In this document: positions 26,317-36,123 of the stretch, piece after piece
Position numbering within the stretch: position 1 is the stretch's first letter
Layout of the letters: each line of letters starts with the position of its first letter
DNA from: an uncultured Anaerolineae bacterium
GTDB taxonomy: Bacteria; Chloroflexota; Anaerolineae; Aggregatilineales; Phototrophicaceae
Length of the DNA stretch: 64,000 nt
Assembly: GCA_938022205.1 (NCBI GenBank)
Contig: CALIEB010000005.1
Location: 62,001-126,000, forward strand
Reading direction: 5' to 3'
Program-made: the position numbers and the translations under genes
Notes under the pieces: model-generated
What the model was told of the DNA's origin: nothing
Database searches by the model: none
The model's input: only the letters and a program-made list of their open reading frames with translations

Positions 26317-27831
26317 CTATAGTAACCCATTTTCAGCGTAACGGATGGCTTCTGCAACTGCCTTTGCTTTGTTAATGCACTCTTGATGTTCGCTCGTTGG
26401 GTTGCTGTCGGCGACAATGCCCGCGCCGGCTTGCAAATAGACGCGCCTGCCCTGCATCAGCAGCGCACGAATGGTGATGCACATGTCCATTGAGCCGTCA
26501 AAGCTAAAGTAGCCCACCGCGCCACCATATACCCCACGCCGCGTGCCTTCTAGCTCTTCGATGATTTCCATTGCCCGCACTTTAGGCGCGCCGCTCAACG
26601 TGCCGGCGGGAAACGTCGCACGCAGCAGGTCAAAAGCGTCTAGCTCCGGGCGCAGCTTGCCCTCAACGTGGCTGACGATGTGCATAACGTGCGAGTAACG
26701 CTCGATAAACATCATGTGCGGCACGTGAACGCTGCCATAGGTACACACGCGCCCCAAGTCGTTGCGCCCCAAGTCGACCAGCATGACATGCTCAGCACGC
26801 TCTTTGGGGTCATGCAGCAACTCATCCGCCAACGCCTTATCCTCGTCTTCGGTCGCGCCGCGCTTGCGCGTGCCGGCAATTGGGCGGTTGCTGGCGATGC
26901 CGTCCTCGAGCCGCACCATCATTTCGGGGGATGCCCCCACCAGCGTCAGCTCGGGCGAGAACTGCAGCAAAAACATATAGGGCGAGGGATTGAGCGCACG
27001 CAGCGCGCGGTAAATCATCAGCGGGCTGGCGGTCGTCTCGCGGGTGAACCGCTGGGAAAGCACAACTTGAAAAGCATCGCCGTTGCGAATGTACGCCTTA
27101 GCACGCTCGACGTTCGCCTCAAACTGCGCCTGCGTCACGTTAGAAGTCAGCTCTTGGTGCGGATTTGGTTCGGCGACAGCAATCGGCGGCAGCGGCTGCC
27201 CTAGCGTGACGACAAGGCGGTCGATGCGCTGCACCGCCTCTTTGTAGGCAGCAAGCGGATTGTTGTTGGCGTTATGCGCGTTAGCGAGGATGATGAGCTG
27301 ATGTTTGGCGTGGTCAAAGATAATCAGCGTGTCGGGGAACATAAACGCCGCCTCCGGCACGTCAAGCTCGCGCCGCGCAGTGGTGGGCAGCCGCTCAAAA
27401 TAGCGCACCACGTCATAGCTTAAGTAGCCTACCGCACCACCAACAAAGCGCGGCAGCCCCGCCACTTTGACAGGATGATACTGCGATAAGATATTCTTAA
27501 GCGCGTGGAGCGGGTCTTGTCCGTCAGGCAGCGCGTATTGTGTGCGGCTGCCGTTCTGGGTGTGCGTGACCACGCCTTGATTGACGAACAGCGTTTGCGA
27601 GGGGTTCACGCCGATAAACGAATAGCGTCCGACTTTTTCGCCACCTTCGACGCTTTCCAGCAGGAACGCCACTTCGCCCGCCTGTGTCAGCTTCATGAAC
27701 ACCGACACAGGCGTTTCGAGGTCTGCCAGCAGCACGCGATACACTGGCACGAGGTCGCCTTTTTCAAACAACGCCAACACCTCCTCGCGGCTGGGTTTGA
27801 TGTCGGCGCGCACACGTTCGGAAAACACCAT
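26317..27831 (-). CDS. trpE: Anthranilate synthase component I
   Basis: Makes anthranilate from chorismate with TrpG. 504 residues from the ATG at 27831, 9 nt after AAGGAG; the GTG at 27840 is too close to that site. The N-terminal AFLLESVEGGEKVGRYSF contains the tryptophan feedback site (LLES). The C-terminal chorismate-binding domain has PSPYMFLLQF, GASPEMMVRL, RPIAGTRKRG and GTLSGAPKVRAMEII. It is the first gene of the operon, directly behind the T-box leader. Confidence 0.96.
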   Translation of the reverse strand: MVFSERVRADIKPSREEVLALFEKGDLVPVYRVLLADLETPVSVFMKLTQAGEVAFLLESVEGGEKVGRYSFIGVNPSQTLFVNQGVVTHTQNGSRTQYALPDGQDPLHALKNILSQYHPVKVAGLPRFVGGAVGYLSYDVVRYFERLPTTARRELDVPEAAFMFPDTLIIFDHAKHQLIILANAHNANNNPLAAYKEAVQRIDRLVVTLGQPLPPIAVAEPNPHQELTSNVTQAQFEANVERAKAYIRNGDAFQVVLSQRFTRETTASPLMIYRALRALNPSPYMFLLQFSPELTLVGASPEMMVRLEDGIASNRPIAGTRKRGATEDEDKALADELLHDPKERAEHVMLVDLGRNDLGRVCTYGSVHVPHMMFIERYSHVMHIVSHVEGKLRPELDAFDLLRATFPAGTLSGAPKVRAMEIIEELEGTRRGVYGGAVGYFSFDGSMDMCITIRALLMQGRRVYLQAGAGIVADSNPTSEHQECINKAKAVAEAIRYAENGLL

Positions 27832-27856
27832 AAGGGACACTCCTTCGCAAGCAAAT

Positions 27857-27892
27857 AAAAAATCCTCTCATCCACACAAGGACGAGGAGGAT
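27857..27892 (-). terminator. T-box-controlled terminator before trpE
   Basis: On the minus strand, arms at 27892-27880 and 27873-27862 (right arm GGATGAGAGGAT) form an imperfect stem followed by six T residues, ending about 25 bases before the trpE ATG. The upstream arm borders the T-box sequence, as expected for mutually exclusive structures. Confidence 0.85.
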
Positions 27893-28152
27893 TATCGCTC
27901 GCGGTGCCACCTTGTTTGAGGCAAACAATGCCCCCACTCTGTCGGTACAGGGCGCGCTGCCCGATACCGTGCGCTGTGATAACGGTGCGCCTCCGTCACG
28001 GACTACTGTGCGTGTGCGGTTTGCCCGTGCAACTCCCCAGCCCATTCGGTTTTGTCGTGCGTACCGCCTTCACACCCGCTAGCGGCTCTCTGAACGTCGG
28101 TGCAAAACGTACTCTTCTGGTTCAACGTCTTTGCTTGAGATATGCGGTTGTT
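27857..28152 (-). ncRNA. Tryptophan T-box riboswitch leader
   Basis: The trpE leader read on the minus strand has T-box landmarks in order: AGAGAG of the stem I distal loop (28091-28086), a candidate specifier GAA-TGG with the Trp codon TGG at 28044-28042, CCGTTA (27985-27980), and the T-box itself AAGGTGGCACCGCG at 27913-27900 (consensus AGGGTGGNACCGCG). A terminator hairpin and T tract follow. Uncharged tRNA-Trp is expected to stabilise the antiterminator and turn on the trp genes. The overall class is firm; the specifier assignment is by position and motif, not by full folding. Confidence 0.9.
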
Positions 28153-28158
28153 GCTATG

Positions 28159-28187
28159 ACTTTAGCGCGCTTTGCCCGCGCTGTCAA
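28159..28187 (-). promoter_or_regulatory. Promoter of the trp operon
   Basis: On the minus strand: TTGACA (28187-28182), a 17-nt spacer, then TAAAGT (28164-28159). The transcript start is predicted near 28152, giving a leader of about 320 nt. No terminator is visible between this promoter and the end of the upstream catabolic operon at 28214, so read-through into the T-box is possible. Confidence 0.8.
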
Positions 28188-28213
28188 TAGGGTGGCAAGA
28201 TGTCCAAGTCAAC

Positions 28214-30883
28214 TTAGCTCAGCACGCGACCACGCGCCAAATCCAGCGTAAGCGTGTCGCCCGCGTGCTGGATGTGCATAAGCGTGTCACCAATGCGCGT
28301 CTGCGTGTAGGCGTTCTCGTAGTGCGGGAAGTTCTCCCAATCCTGCGGCTGCCCATCGACTGTGAGTGCGCCCTCCCACGCAAACGCGACGTGTTCGCCT
28401 TCGAGCGTTTGCCAGCGCAGCCCTAAGCCGTGTTTTTCGGGCGCACGCGCCTCTACTTTTGCGATAAAGCTACCAAAGTCACCGTCTTCGCGCGCGCTGC
28501 CGATGACACATAGCCACGCTGTGCCTTCGCCGCTGCTGCGCAGCTCTTGCATGGCGTGCCGCCCTTTTTGCGTGAGAACCAGCGCGCCATCGCCCCACAG
28601 CGCAACGTAGCCCTGCCCCACACGCCCAAACGCCCACTGACCACGCAGCGCGTAATCGTCAAACGCCGCCGTAGGAAAGTAAGCGTGCGTGAAGCCCATG
28701 CCCACGCGCGCCTCAAGACGGTACAAGCAAATAACGGCGCGCCCGTGCATACCAACACGCGGCAGCCGCGCCGACCCCGACCAAAAGTTGGGACGCGCGT
28801 TGCCGTGTTCTTGGCTGTTGCCGGCATAGGTGGTGAAAACGACCGCTTCTGGGCTGAGCGTGGCTTGCCACAAGTGTTCCTGAATGCCCATGCCGCCTGC
28901 GTCGTAATCTAACGCCGCTGCAAGCATCGCGTCAGGCGTGCGGCGTGTCAGCGTGCGTACGTCCCACTTACCACGCTTAAAGTCGTAATCAGGGCGAAAC
29001 GCCGCTTGCGCGCGCGCGCGGGTCGTCAAGACGGTGTCCACGTCCGCGCCGATGCGCTGGATAACCTCTGGCACGCGATAACGACGCGCCAACGCCAACA
29101 GCCCAGTGGCACGCGTCTCGCCGTTAAAGATGCCCATGCCCCACGCGATGCGCTGCAAGCTCGACGTGTTCTCAACCCGCGCGGACTTTAAGCCCGTCAC
29201 ATAGCAGCGACCATGTGTGCTGCCGTGTACGCCGCGAAATGACTGGGCGGCAATCATAAAGAAAATCTTGTGCAGCAACGTCTCCGCCATCTGGCGCAGG
29301 CGCGCGCTTTGGGCAAATTCCACCAACGCCAGCATAGCGAAAGCGTCCAACGTCATGTAGGCGTTAGAGTCCCACTCGGAGAAGCTGCCGCGCAGCCGCC
29401 GCAAAATCCAGTTTTCGATGCGCGGGCGCGCTTTGGCTTGGTGTTGCTTGCCTGTCATACCGCTGTTGCTGAACACCCAATCGCCCCAAAGCTGCCCCGC
29501 CAAATACTGCGTGACGTGGAACAAAATTTGGTGGTTTTCGGTGAAGTAGCACATTGCATCGATGCCCGGCTCGTCAATCCAGAACTTAAAATTTCGGAAC
29601 GCTTCTTCAATGCGCGCCTTGTCTTCGGGTAAAAGCGCGGGGCTGTCGCCGAAGCGATACATGAGCGCGAGCAACCCAACCGCATAAAAGTCGGCGCAGT
29701 CGTAACGGTTGTTCATGAAGTGGCAGGCGATGTTAACCGCGTCAGAAGCAATGTGCTGCGCCAAGCCAAGCTCCACCGCCACCATCGACGTAGGCACGTC
29801 GTAGGGCATGCGCGCTAAGTGCTGGCGCGCCTCTTGCAGGCGTTCGTCGTAGCTGCCATAGGGTGCATGGCTGAACGCGACCGAGCTTGCCCATACTTCG
29901 CGGTGCAACGCAAGCGGCGTGCCATCGGCAGGGCGAATGGTCAGCGTGAGCGTGTTCTCGCCGGGCAGCCGCGCGAATGCATCCGCCACGTCGGGCGTGA
30001 TGACCAGCTCGGCTTTTTCAGCGGGCTGCAGCGTTAAGCGCGCCGTACACTTGGGCAAATCAAGGTGGGTCAGCGTCGCCCAAGGGCTTTCAGGAATAAC
30101 CATGCTCACTTCGGCGATAACGTCAGCTGCGTGCGGCGCGTCTTCAGCCAGCGCAAGCTCGCCCTTGAGCGTTGGGAAGGCAAATTGCGGCATGCGCAAA
30201 TGCGCGAGCATGGTTTCAGCGCGCTGCCATTGGTCGGCTGGCACGTCGCCAAGCGGCACCGCCACCGTCACAGAGGGCGTGCCACACAAGCGTAAGCCTA
30301 AGGCAAGGCGCGCCTCACGCCAGCCTAGCATTGAACCTTGCAAGAACAGGTCGTTCGCACCCGCTTGCAGCGTCAGCGTAAGCGGAATGTACTGTGCCGC
30401 CACATAGCTGAATTGCTCGCGGTAGTGCGTGTGCAGCGTGCCGTTGAGCCACAGGCGGGCGGGACCAATCGTCAACAGCTCGGCTTCGATAGTCTGCGCC
30501 TGCGCGCTCTCAAGCCGTGCGTAAAGCCAGCCCTGCATGTGCGTCGGCGTGAAGTTAAAACGGCTGAAGTCTATCATGCCGTCCTCTTCAGCGGCGATAT
30601 ATGCCCACGTCTTGCCGCCTAACGCTGGCGCGCCCAACACGGGCAGCGGCGGCGGCGCGGCAATGTCGGGCAGCAGGTCATACACGCGCAGCTTGAGCAA
30701 CTTTGAGGCAGGGTCAAACGCCCAAAAGTTCAAAATCCAACGCCCGCCCTCGCCGTGCGACGGGCTGTCTGGCTTCATCACCGTTTCTAGCTCGGGCAGC
30801 GGCGCGGTCAGCGTGCCACACGCCAGCCAATTCATCACCTTGCCGTCTGCCGCCAGTGCGTAACGCGCCCAGTTTGCGCTCAT
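28214..30883 (-). CDS. Large protein with predicted alpha/alpha-toroid, carbohydrate-active-like
   Basis: An 889-residue soluble protein without a signal peptide. Its N-terminal third is beta-rich and could be a carbohydrate-binding or jelly-roll part. The middle is helical, with YFTENHQILF near residue 448 and SEWDSNAYMTLDAFAMLAL near 500, followed by GVHGSTHGRCY. The C-terminal part is beta-rich again. This order (beta, alpha-toroid, beta) is that of heparinase II/III-like polysaccharide lyases and related hydrolases, but I cannot name a family. It is last in the catabolic operon, 3 nt after a Gfo/Idh/MocA gene. A cytoplasmic role on an imported oligosaccharide is inference. Confidence 0.65.
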   Translation of the reverse strand: MSANWARYALAADGKVMNWLACGTLTAPLPELETVMKPDSPSHGEGGRWILNFWAFDPASKLLKLRVYDLLPDIAAPPPLPVLGAPALGGKTWAYIAAEEDGMIDFSRFNFTPTHMQGWLYARLESAQAQTIEAELLTIGPARLWLNGTLHTHYREQFSYVAAQYIPLTLTLQAGANDLFLQGSMLGWREARLALGLRLCGTPSVTVAVPLGDVPADQWQRAETMLAHLRMPQFAFPTLKGELALAEDAPHAADVIAEVSMVIPESPWATLTHLDLPKCTARLTLQPAEKAELVITPDVADAFARLPGENTLTLTIRPADGTPLALHREVWASSVAFSHAPYGSYDERLQEARQHLARMPYDVPTSMVAVELGLAQHIASDAVNIACHFMNNRYDCADFYAVGLLALMYRFGDSPALLPEDKARIEEAFRNFKFWIDEPGIDAMCYFTENHQILFHVTQYLAGQLWGDWVFSNSGMTGKQHQAKARPRIENWILRRLRGSFSEWDSNAYMTLDAFAMLALVEFAQSARLRQMAETLLHKIFFMIAAQSFRGVHGSTHGRCYVTGLKSARVENTSSLQRIAWGMGIFNGETRATGLLALARRYRVPEVIQRIGADVDTVLTTRARAQAAFRPDYDFKRGKWDVRTLTRRTPDAMLAAALDYDAGGMGIQEHLWQATLSPEAVVFTTYAGNSQEHGNARPNFWSGSARLPRVGMHGRAVICLYRLEARVGMGFTHAYFPTAAFDDYALRGQWAFGRVGQGYVALWGDGALVLTQKGRHAMQELRSSGEGTAWLCVIGSAREDGDFGSFIAKVEARAPEKHGLGLRWQTLEGEHVAFAWEGALTVDGQPQDWENFPHYENAYTQTRIGDTLMHIQHAGDTLTLDLARGRVLS

Positions 30884-30886
30884 GTG

Positions 30887-31900
30887 TCATGCTCCTTGTG
30901 TGTGCTGTTGGTTTGCCATGTGCTGCGCTTGAAGTGCCAGCTCGCTCACAGTAAAACAGTGGTCTTGCCTCAGCGCGCGCTGTGTGCGCTGCTGTACATC
31001 GGCGACCACCTGCTGCCCGAATGCCAGCGGCGTGCTGCTGCCGTCGATATAGCGCACGCCTTGCTTGTCGACAAGAAAGAGGTGCGCGCCGCCCTTGCGC
31101 CCCGCCAGATCGCAGTTTTTGCGCACTTCCAGCGTGCCGTCCTCGCCCATCAGAAACAGTCGCCCGTCGCCCCACGTCGGCAGACCGTCGGGCGTGTGCC
31201 AATCAACACGCGCGTAGCCTGTACAGCCGTCGCCCTGTAGCAGAAGCTCGCCAAAGTCTTCCAGCTCCGGATAGTGGGCGTGAGCGTAGTTTGCCGTGCG
31301 CGCGCTGACGACCTGCGCGGTGCTGCTACCTGTGAACAAAAGAAACTGGTCAATCTGGTGCGAGGCAAGGTCGTTGAGGATACCACCAACGTGCTGCCGC
31401 TGAAAAAACCAAGCAGAACGCGCGGGCAAATTCAAGCGGTGCGGTCCCATGCCCAAGACATGGCGCACACGCCCAATCGCGCCCGCCTGCACCAACGCCA
31501 GCGCGTGCGTTGTGCCTTTATCCGCCAGCCGCTCGCTAAAGTAAATCCAGTAGAAACGTCCCGTTTCTGCTTGCACGCGACGCGCCTCTTCCAGCTGCGC
31601 CAGCGTAGTAAAGCCCGGCTTGTCGCTGAGATAATCCTTGCCGTGCTGCATGACACGCATGCCAAGCGGCGCGTGTGCGCTGGGGATGCCTGCGCTGATG
31701 ACAAGCTGAACTTGCGCGTCTTCTAGCACCTCCGCTTCGCTGCGAGCGAGCTGCGCCTGCGGATACTTGGCACAGTAAGCTGCCAGCAACTCCGCCTCCT
31801 GCGCATAGACCCACTTGAGCGTTGCGCCCGCCGCCAACAGCTGGTCGGTCAGGCTGTAGATGTGGTTATGATTTAGCCCCACTGCGGCAAAGGAAATCAT
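30887..31900 (-). CDS. Gfo/Idh/MocA family oxidoreductase (first)
   Basis: A 337-residue NAD(P)-dependent sugar oxidoreductase-like protein. The Rossmann N-terminus reads AVGLNHNHIYS instead of the usual GxGxxG, a variant seen in a subgroup of the family. The catalytic KP motif is SDKPGF (Lys94), and a conserved His is in LASHQIDQFLL. Family members oxidise or reduce a hydroxyl of sugars, inositols or sugar acids. It is flanked by 3-nt gaps on both sides, hence co-translated with its neighbours. Confidence 0.85.
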   Translation of the reverse strand: MISFAAVGLNHNHIYSLTDQLLAAGATLKWVYAQEAELLAAYCAKYPQAQLARSEAEVLEDAQVQLVISAGIPSAHAPLGMRVMQHGKDYLSDKPGFTTLAQLEEARRVQAETGRFYWIYFSERLADKGTTHALALVQAGAIGRVRHVLGMGPHRLNLPARSAWFFQRQHVGGILNDLASHQIDQFLLFTGSSTAQVVSARTANYAHAHYPELEDFGELLLQGDGCTGYARVDWHTPDGLPTWGDGRLFLMGEDGTLEVRKNCDLAGRKGGAHLFLVDKQGVRYIDGSSTPLAFGQQVVADVQQRTQRALRQDHCFTVSELALQAQHMANQQHTQGA

Positions 31901-31903
31901 AGG

Positions 31904-32980
31904 TTAAGGCTCTCCGTTCATGGCGTAGTAAAAGGGGTCATCGGGTGTAATGCTGTCGCGCTGCACGGGCTGGCGCGTTATCGCCGCCTTATAAAGAGCA
32001 GCCGTAAACGCCATAACGCGCCGCGTCTCTTCAAGCGAAATCGGTGGGCGTTCGCCGCGCTGCATGTGTTGCAACAACTGTAAAAGCTGCGACACGTGGT
32101 TGCCGCCATGCGCAGCGTTGGGTGTGCGCGCCGCTATCACCGCTGGGTCGTCGGGCGCGCCGTCGGTCGGCGTGAGCTGCCAGTGTGTGTTATCGTACTG
32201 ATAGAGCGCGCGCACCTCCGCTGTTGCCTTTTGAAAGTCGAGGCGCAAGTAGCTCTCTTGGCGCGGCGACACGGCACTGCTGACGATGTTCGCCAGCGCG
32301 CCGTTGGCAAACACCACAGTTGCAACAGCGACGTTTTCCACTTCAATGTCACGGTCAAGCGTGGCAATGCGTGCCGTCACCTCCTGCCAAACGTCGGCAA
32401 CCAGCCACAAGAACAGGTCGATGAGATGCGTGCCATGCGTCGCCACCGTACCACCCGTCTCGCTGCGCCAAGTGCCGCGCCACGCCACCTGATGATAGGC
32501 AGCGTCACGATACCACAACGTCAGGCATGTGCCGAGCAAAAATTGCCCCAATGCACCGCTGGCAATTTGCGCCTTAAGGTGCTGTGCCATCGCGCCCGAA
32601 CGCCACTGCAGCACCGTGCTAACAAAACGCCCTGTGTGTGCTTCTGCTGCTTGCAGCGCGTCCAGCTCCGCCAGCGAGGCACACAACGGCTTCTCACAGT
32701 TGACCCAAGCACCAGCCTCTAAGCTGGCGATAATTAGCTCTTTGTGCGGCGCAGGCGGCGTACAAATCACGACGAGGTCGGGCTGCTCGCGCGTGAGCAT
32801 CGCACGGTAGTCCGTGTAAGCGCGCGGAATGGCGTGTTCTGTGCAAAAGGCTTGCGTGCGCGCCGCATCCATGCCAACTGCTGCGCACAACGCGACCTGC
32901 TCGCCCGCATGCCGCAGCGCAGCAACGTGCGTCGTGGCAATCGCGCCCGTGCCAATTAATGCGGCTTTGAAGGTGGTCAT
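31904..32980 (-). CDS. Gfo/Idh/MocA family oxidoreductase (second)
   Basis: A 358-residue protein with a canonical Rossmann motif GTGAIATTH, the EKP motif at 96-98 (NCEKPL), and the active-site histidine region THGTHLIDLFLWL. It differs clearly from its neighbour, so the two are not a recent duplication. Its start overlaps the end of the cupin gene by 4 bases. Two such enzymes in one operon often carry out sequential oxidation and reduction at one sugar carbon; that is inference here. Confidence 0.88.
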   Translation of the reverse strand: MTTFKAALIGTGAIATTHVAALRHAGEQVALCAAVGMDAARTQAFCTEHAIPRAYTDYRAMLTREQPDLVVICTPPAPHKELIIASLEAGAWVNCEKPLCASLAELDALQAAEAHTGRFVSTVLQWRSGAMAQHLKAQIASGALGQFLLGTCLTLWYRDAAYHQVAWRGTWRSETGGTVATHGTHLIDLFLWLVADVWQEVTARIATLDRDIEVENVAVATVVFANGALANIVSSAVSPRQESYLRLDFQKATAEVRALYQYDNTHWQLTPTDGAPDDPAVIAARTPNAAHGGNHVSQLLQLLQHMQRGERPPISLEETRRVMAFTAALYKAAITRQPVQRDSITPDDPFYYAMNGEP

Positions 32981-33711
32981 CCTTGCACAACCCCTTCAGG
33001 CACATAGTCGAGATAACGGTTGAGGTGTCCACAAAAACCCAGCGTTTGATAGGGCGCGGCGTGGGTAAGCTGGTGCTGTGCCTGCGCTAAGTAGCTGGTG
33101 TCCGCTGCTGCCAGTGCGTCGAGCCGTGCCAGCGTGGCTTGTACTTCGGCTTGTGCGCCCGCCGCGACGACTTCGCGCCACTGGGCGTGCAAGTGCGCGG
33201 TGCGCGCGTGCGCCGCCGCATAGAAGGCATGCAGCGCGGCACGACCTTCTTCGATATTGGCAGCAAACAAGGCTTTCAAACGCAAAAAACCCTCCACGCC
33301 CCTATCGCGGCGTTGCACGGCTTCGGCAGGGGTCTGCGCGCGCATTGCCGCCGCAAACGCCGCGTCATCCTGCAAGTGTTCAGGCGCAAAGCACACGACG
33401 TTGTCACCACGTTCGGGCAACCCACTGTTTTGCATGATGACCAAAATCTCAAGGTCGCCATGTGGGTTGATGAGGCGGTGGATCGTTCCCGCGCTAAAGA
33501 CCAGCGCGGCGTGCGGCAGCAAGTCCACACGGGCAAAGCCGTTATGGTCGATGATTTCGACCGCGCCGCTGCCGTTCAACACAAAGTACATTTCGGTGCA
33601 TAGAAAGTGCATGTGCGGCGTGCCGCCGCGCTGCCCGTCGGGTGCGACGCTGTCATAGACCTTGAGGCGCGTGATGAGCGTGGCGGCGGGCATGCGTAAG
33701 GGGTGAGGCAT
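32977..33711 (-). CDS. Cupin domain protein
   Basis: A 244-residue protein with an N-terminal cupin barrel. The metal-site motif is PHMHFLCTEMYFVLNG (His33, His35, Glu40), with a second-motif His78 in FSAGTIHRL. The C-terminal 120 residues are helical and Ala-rich, without a known motif. Sugar isomerases, epimerases and sensor proteins all use this fold, so the reaction is open. The gene lies in the operon 23 nt after the OYE gene and overlaps the second Gfo/Idh/MocA gene. Confidence 0.8.
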   Translation of the reverse strand: MPHPLRMPAATLITRLKVYDSVAPDGQRGGTPHMHFLCTEMYFVLNGSGAVEIIDHNGFARVDLLPHAALVFSAGTIHRLINPHGDLEILVIMQNSGLPERGDNVVCFAPEHLQDDAAFAAAMRAQTPAEAVQRRDRGVEGFLRLKALFAANIEEGRAALHAFYAAAHARTAHLHAQWREVVAAGAQAEVQATLARLDALAAADTSYLAQAQHQLTHAAPYQTLGFCGHLNRYLDYVPEGVVQG

Positions 33712-33734
33712 GTAAGGCTACTCCTTCGGGCCGG

Positions 33735-35165
33735 TTATTGTTGTTTAAGCGCGACGAGAGCCTGCGCTTCGGGTCGCTGCTTATAAAATGGGTCAAGCGG
33801 ATAGCAGCCCGACACCATGCCGTTGCGCGGCGCGGTAGTACAGTCGCTAAACGTGCGGCAGATGCGCTTGCGCTGCAGCTCCGCGCCCGCCAACACGTCA
33901 GCAGGCAGGTCGGGATAAGACAGTACCATGCGCCCGAGACCGACAAAGTCCGCCATGCCGTCGCGCACGACGCGCTGTGCCACGTGAGGCAGCCACTCCT
34001 GCAAGTAAGAGTACCCTGACCCAACCAGCGTTAGGTCAGGGAAACGCGCTTTAAGCTGCGCCACCACGTCGATTTGCCGCGCCACACCGACCAACGGGTC
34101 TTCAGGCGGTTGGTAACCGTCCGATGGCGGAAAGAGCGCGGGACGCTGAATGTGCGGGTTATAATAGGGGCTGCCCGCCGTCACACAGACCAGCTGAACG
34201 TCAAGACTGCGCAGCAGCTCCATCAAGGCGAAGGTCTCACGCAAGTCAACGCTCACGCCGTCACGCCCGCCGCCAAACGCGAAGGGATAGCCACCTTCAG
34301 GCATAGGCTCTGGTTCGCCAACGTCACCCGCGCCCTTGCGAAACGGCAGCCAATCAAACGCGCTGACGCGCACGCCAACGCGCAGCGCGGGCGCAGCAGC
34401 GCGGATACCCGTCACGACGGCGCGCAAGAAGCGCGTGCGATTTTCAAAGCTGCCGCCGTAGCGTCCTTCGCGGGTGACTGCGCTTAGAAACTCATGCCCC
34501 AAATAGCCATGGCAGTGCTTGATGTCGACGAATTGGAAGCCGGCACGCTGTGCCAGCACGGCGGCGCGCACGAAGTCCTCAACAAGCGCGTCAATCTCAT
34601 CGTCGCGCAGTACAGGGTAATCGTCAGGCAAGCCAAACCTGCGATTGAGAATGGGGTGCGCGTAAAGAATTTTCGGGTCAAGCCGCTTTTTGTCCAGCGG
34701 ACGCGCGAAACGCCCGGAATGCGTGAGCTGCAAGCCCACGTACAAATCTTCTGCCGTGCCGAAGCGTTCGGCGTGGGCGCGCACGAGCGTGTCGCGCAGC
34801 GCGCTCAACGCGGGCAAGGTGTCGGCGTTGAGCATGAGCTGATTAGGGTTAGCGCGACCGTCGGGGCGCACTGCTACCGCTTCGCAGCCCCAAATGAGCT
34901 TCGCGCCGCTGATGCCGAAGTTTGTCCAGCGGCGGCGCACGAGGTCAGTGGGCATGCCGTCCGTCGTGCCGTCCCAGCCTTCCATCGGCAAAATAGCGAA
35001 ACGGTTGCCAATGGTCACGTCATAGACGCGGTGCGGCTGTGCCAGCGGCGCGCCCGCACCGCTTTCCAGCGTGTCGTCAAAGGGAAGCGCGATGCCCAAT
35101 TGGTCAAGGTAAGCGCGCAGGTCGGCGGCGGTGCGCAGCTGCGCGATGCGGCGGTAGGTCGTCAT
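33735..35165 (-). CDS. Old yellow enzyme family NADH:flavin oxidoreductase
   Basis: 476 residues from the ATG at 35165. FMN TIM barrel with [14 protein letters not shown], the [13 protein letters not shown] loop and [11 protein letters not shown], typical of the 2,4-dienoyl-CoA reductase-like branch. The C-terminal cysteines that ligate a 4Fe-4S cluster in that branch are only partly kept (ICRTFSDC, then Cys 12 residues later), and no second flavin domain follows. The upstream frame to 35219 overlaps the aldolase-family gene and is rejected. It presumably reduces or oxidises a sugar-derived enone; the substrate is unknown. Confidence 0.85.
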   Translation of the reverse strand: MTTYRRIAQLRTAADLRAYLDQLGIALPFDDTLESGAGAPLAQPHRVYDVTIGNRFAILPMEGWDGTTDGMPTDLVRRRWTNFGISGAKLIWGCEAVAVRPDGRANPNQLMLNADTLPALSALRDTLVRAHAERFGTAEDLYVGLQLTHSGRFARPLDKKRLDPKILYAHPILNRRFGLPDDYPVLRDDEIDALVEDFVRAAVLAQRAGFQFVDIKHCHGYLGHEFLSAVTREGRYGGSFENRTRFLRAVVTGIRAAAPALRVGVRVSAFDWLPFRKGAGDVGEPEPMPEGGYPFAFGGGRDGVSVDLRETFALMELLRSLDVQLVCVTAGSPYYNPHIQRPALFPPSDGYQPPEDPLVGVARQIDVVAQLKARFPDLTLVGSGYSYLQEWLPHVAQRVVRDGMADFVGLGRMVLSYPDLPADVLAGAELQRKRICRTFSDCTTAPRNGMVSGCYPLDPFYKQRPEAQALVALKQQ

Positions 35166-35175
35166 AACAGCTCTT

Positions 35176-36123
35176 TCATAAGGCGTTGAAGCGGTCAAGG
35201 ATGTCTTGCAGCAGCGCAATGTCGCTGTCTGGGCGGGTTGGGCTTTGCGGGTGTGTGCGGTTACTGCTTATCCAACCACGCAAGAAGAGAAATTGCGCCG
35301 CACTGTGCTTATAGGCGGGAACAGGCGCGCGAAACGCCAAAAAGCCCAAATACTGTAGCAGGTCGTTAAGCGCGTAAAACTTTGGGTCGCCTGCCAACCA
35401 ATAGGCATCGCGGCGAGCAAACCAATCAGGCGCAAACGTGCTTAACCCCAGCAAGTAGTCGCTGCCGTACATCACCATGTCAATGGCGAGGTCATTGCCG
35501 GTAAACACCCTGAAATCAGGGCGTTGCGCGTCACGCAGCTGTAGCCGCTGCCACTCTTGCACGCGGTCAAGCGAAGAGTGCTTTGCGCCCCAGCACGCCT
35601 CAATCGCCATCAGCCCCGCGTAGGTTTCAAGGTCGTAAATCTTGCCGAAGGGCGCGAACATCGTGCCAAGCTCAAAGGCGATGTAGCGCGGACAGTCTTT
35701 CGCTAGGGCGCGATACGCCGCCAACATGCCGTCGCGGTCTAGCTTGGTCAGCCCATAAGACGGAAAAATCACCGGAATGCCGCCGTGCGCTTGAATGGTT
35801 GCCACCTGTTCCTGATAGGCAGCTTCGTTCCAACGGTCGCTTGCCCCATCGGCGACAAACGCACCTGCTACAAAGGGCGCACCGCCCAACGTGGCTTGTG
35901 TTTGGCGCAGCACCTCGCGGCGCGTTGTTTCGTCCAACAAATTGACGTAACCTGTGTCCATATTGACAGCAGGCATCAACCCTGCGTCGTGCGTGCGCGC
36001 CACATGCGCACAAAAGCTCACCCAATCGACAGCACCATCAGGCGTGAAGGGGAGCAAAATCGCCGAGATGCCAATAATCTGGCGGCGCGGCTTCAGCATG
36101 GCTATTGGGTCAAGCAATGTCAT
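35176..36123 (-). CDS. Dihydrodipicolinate synthase/N-acetylneuraminate lyase family protein
   Basis: Class I aldolase-like TIM barrel of 315 residues. The Schiff-base lysine is probably Lys181 in GAKHSSLDR. The usual YNxP tyrosine site reads AFELG (Phe150), so the proton relay differs from standard DapA or KDG aldolase. In sugar-acid operons such proteins cleave or dehydrate 2-keto-3-deoxy acids. GGAGGAG lies 5 nt before the ATG at 36123, 14 bases inside the end of gntR. Confidence 0.82.
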   Translation of the reverse strand: MTLLDPIAMLKPRRQIIGISAILLPFTPDGAVDWVSFCAHVARTHDAGLMPAVNMDTGYVNLLDETTRREVLRQTQATLGGAPFVAGAFVADGASDRWNEAAYQEQVATIQAHGGIPVIFPSYGLTKLDRDGMLAAYRALAKDCPRYIAFELGTMFAPFGKIYDLETYAGLMAIEACWGAKHSSLDRVQEWQRLQLRDAQRPDFRVFTGNDLAIDMVMYGSDYLLGLSTFAPDWFARRDAYWLAGDPKFYALNDLLQYLGFLAFRAPVPAYKHSAAQFLFLRGWISSNRTHPQSPTRPDSDIALLQDILDRFNAL

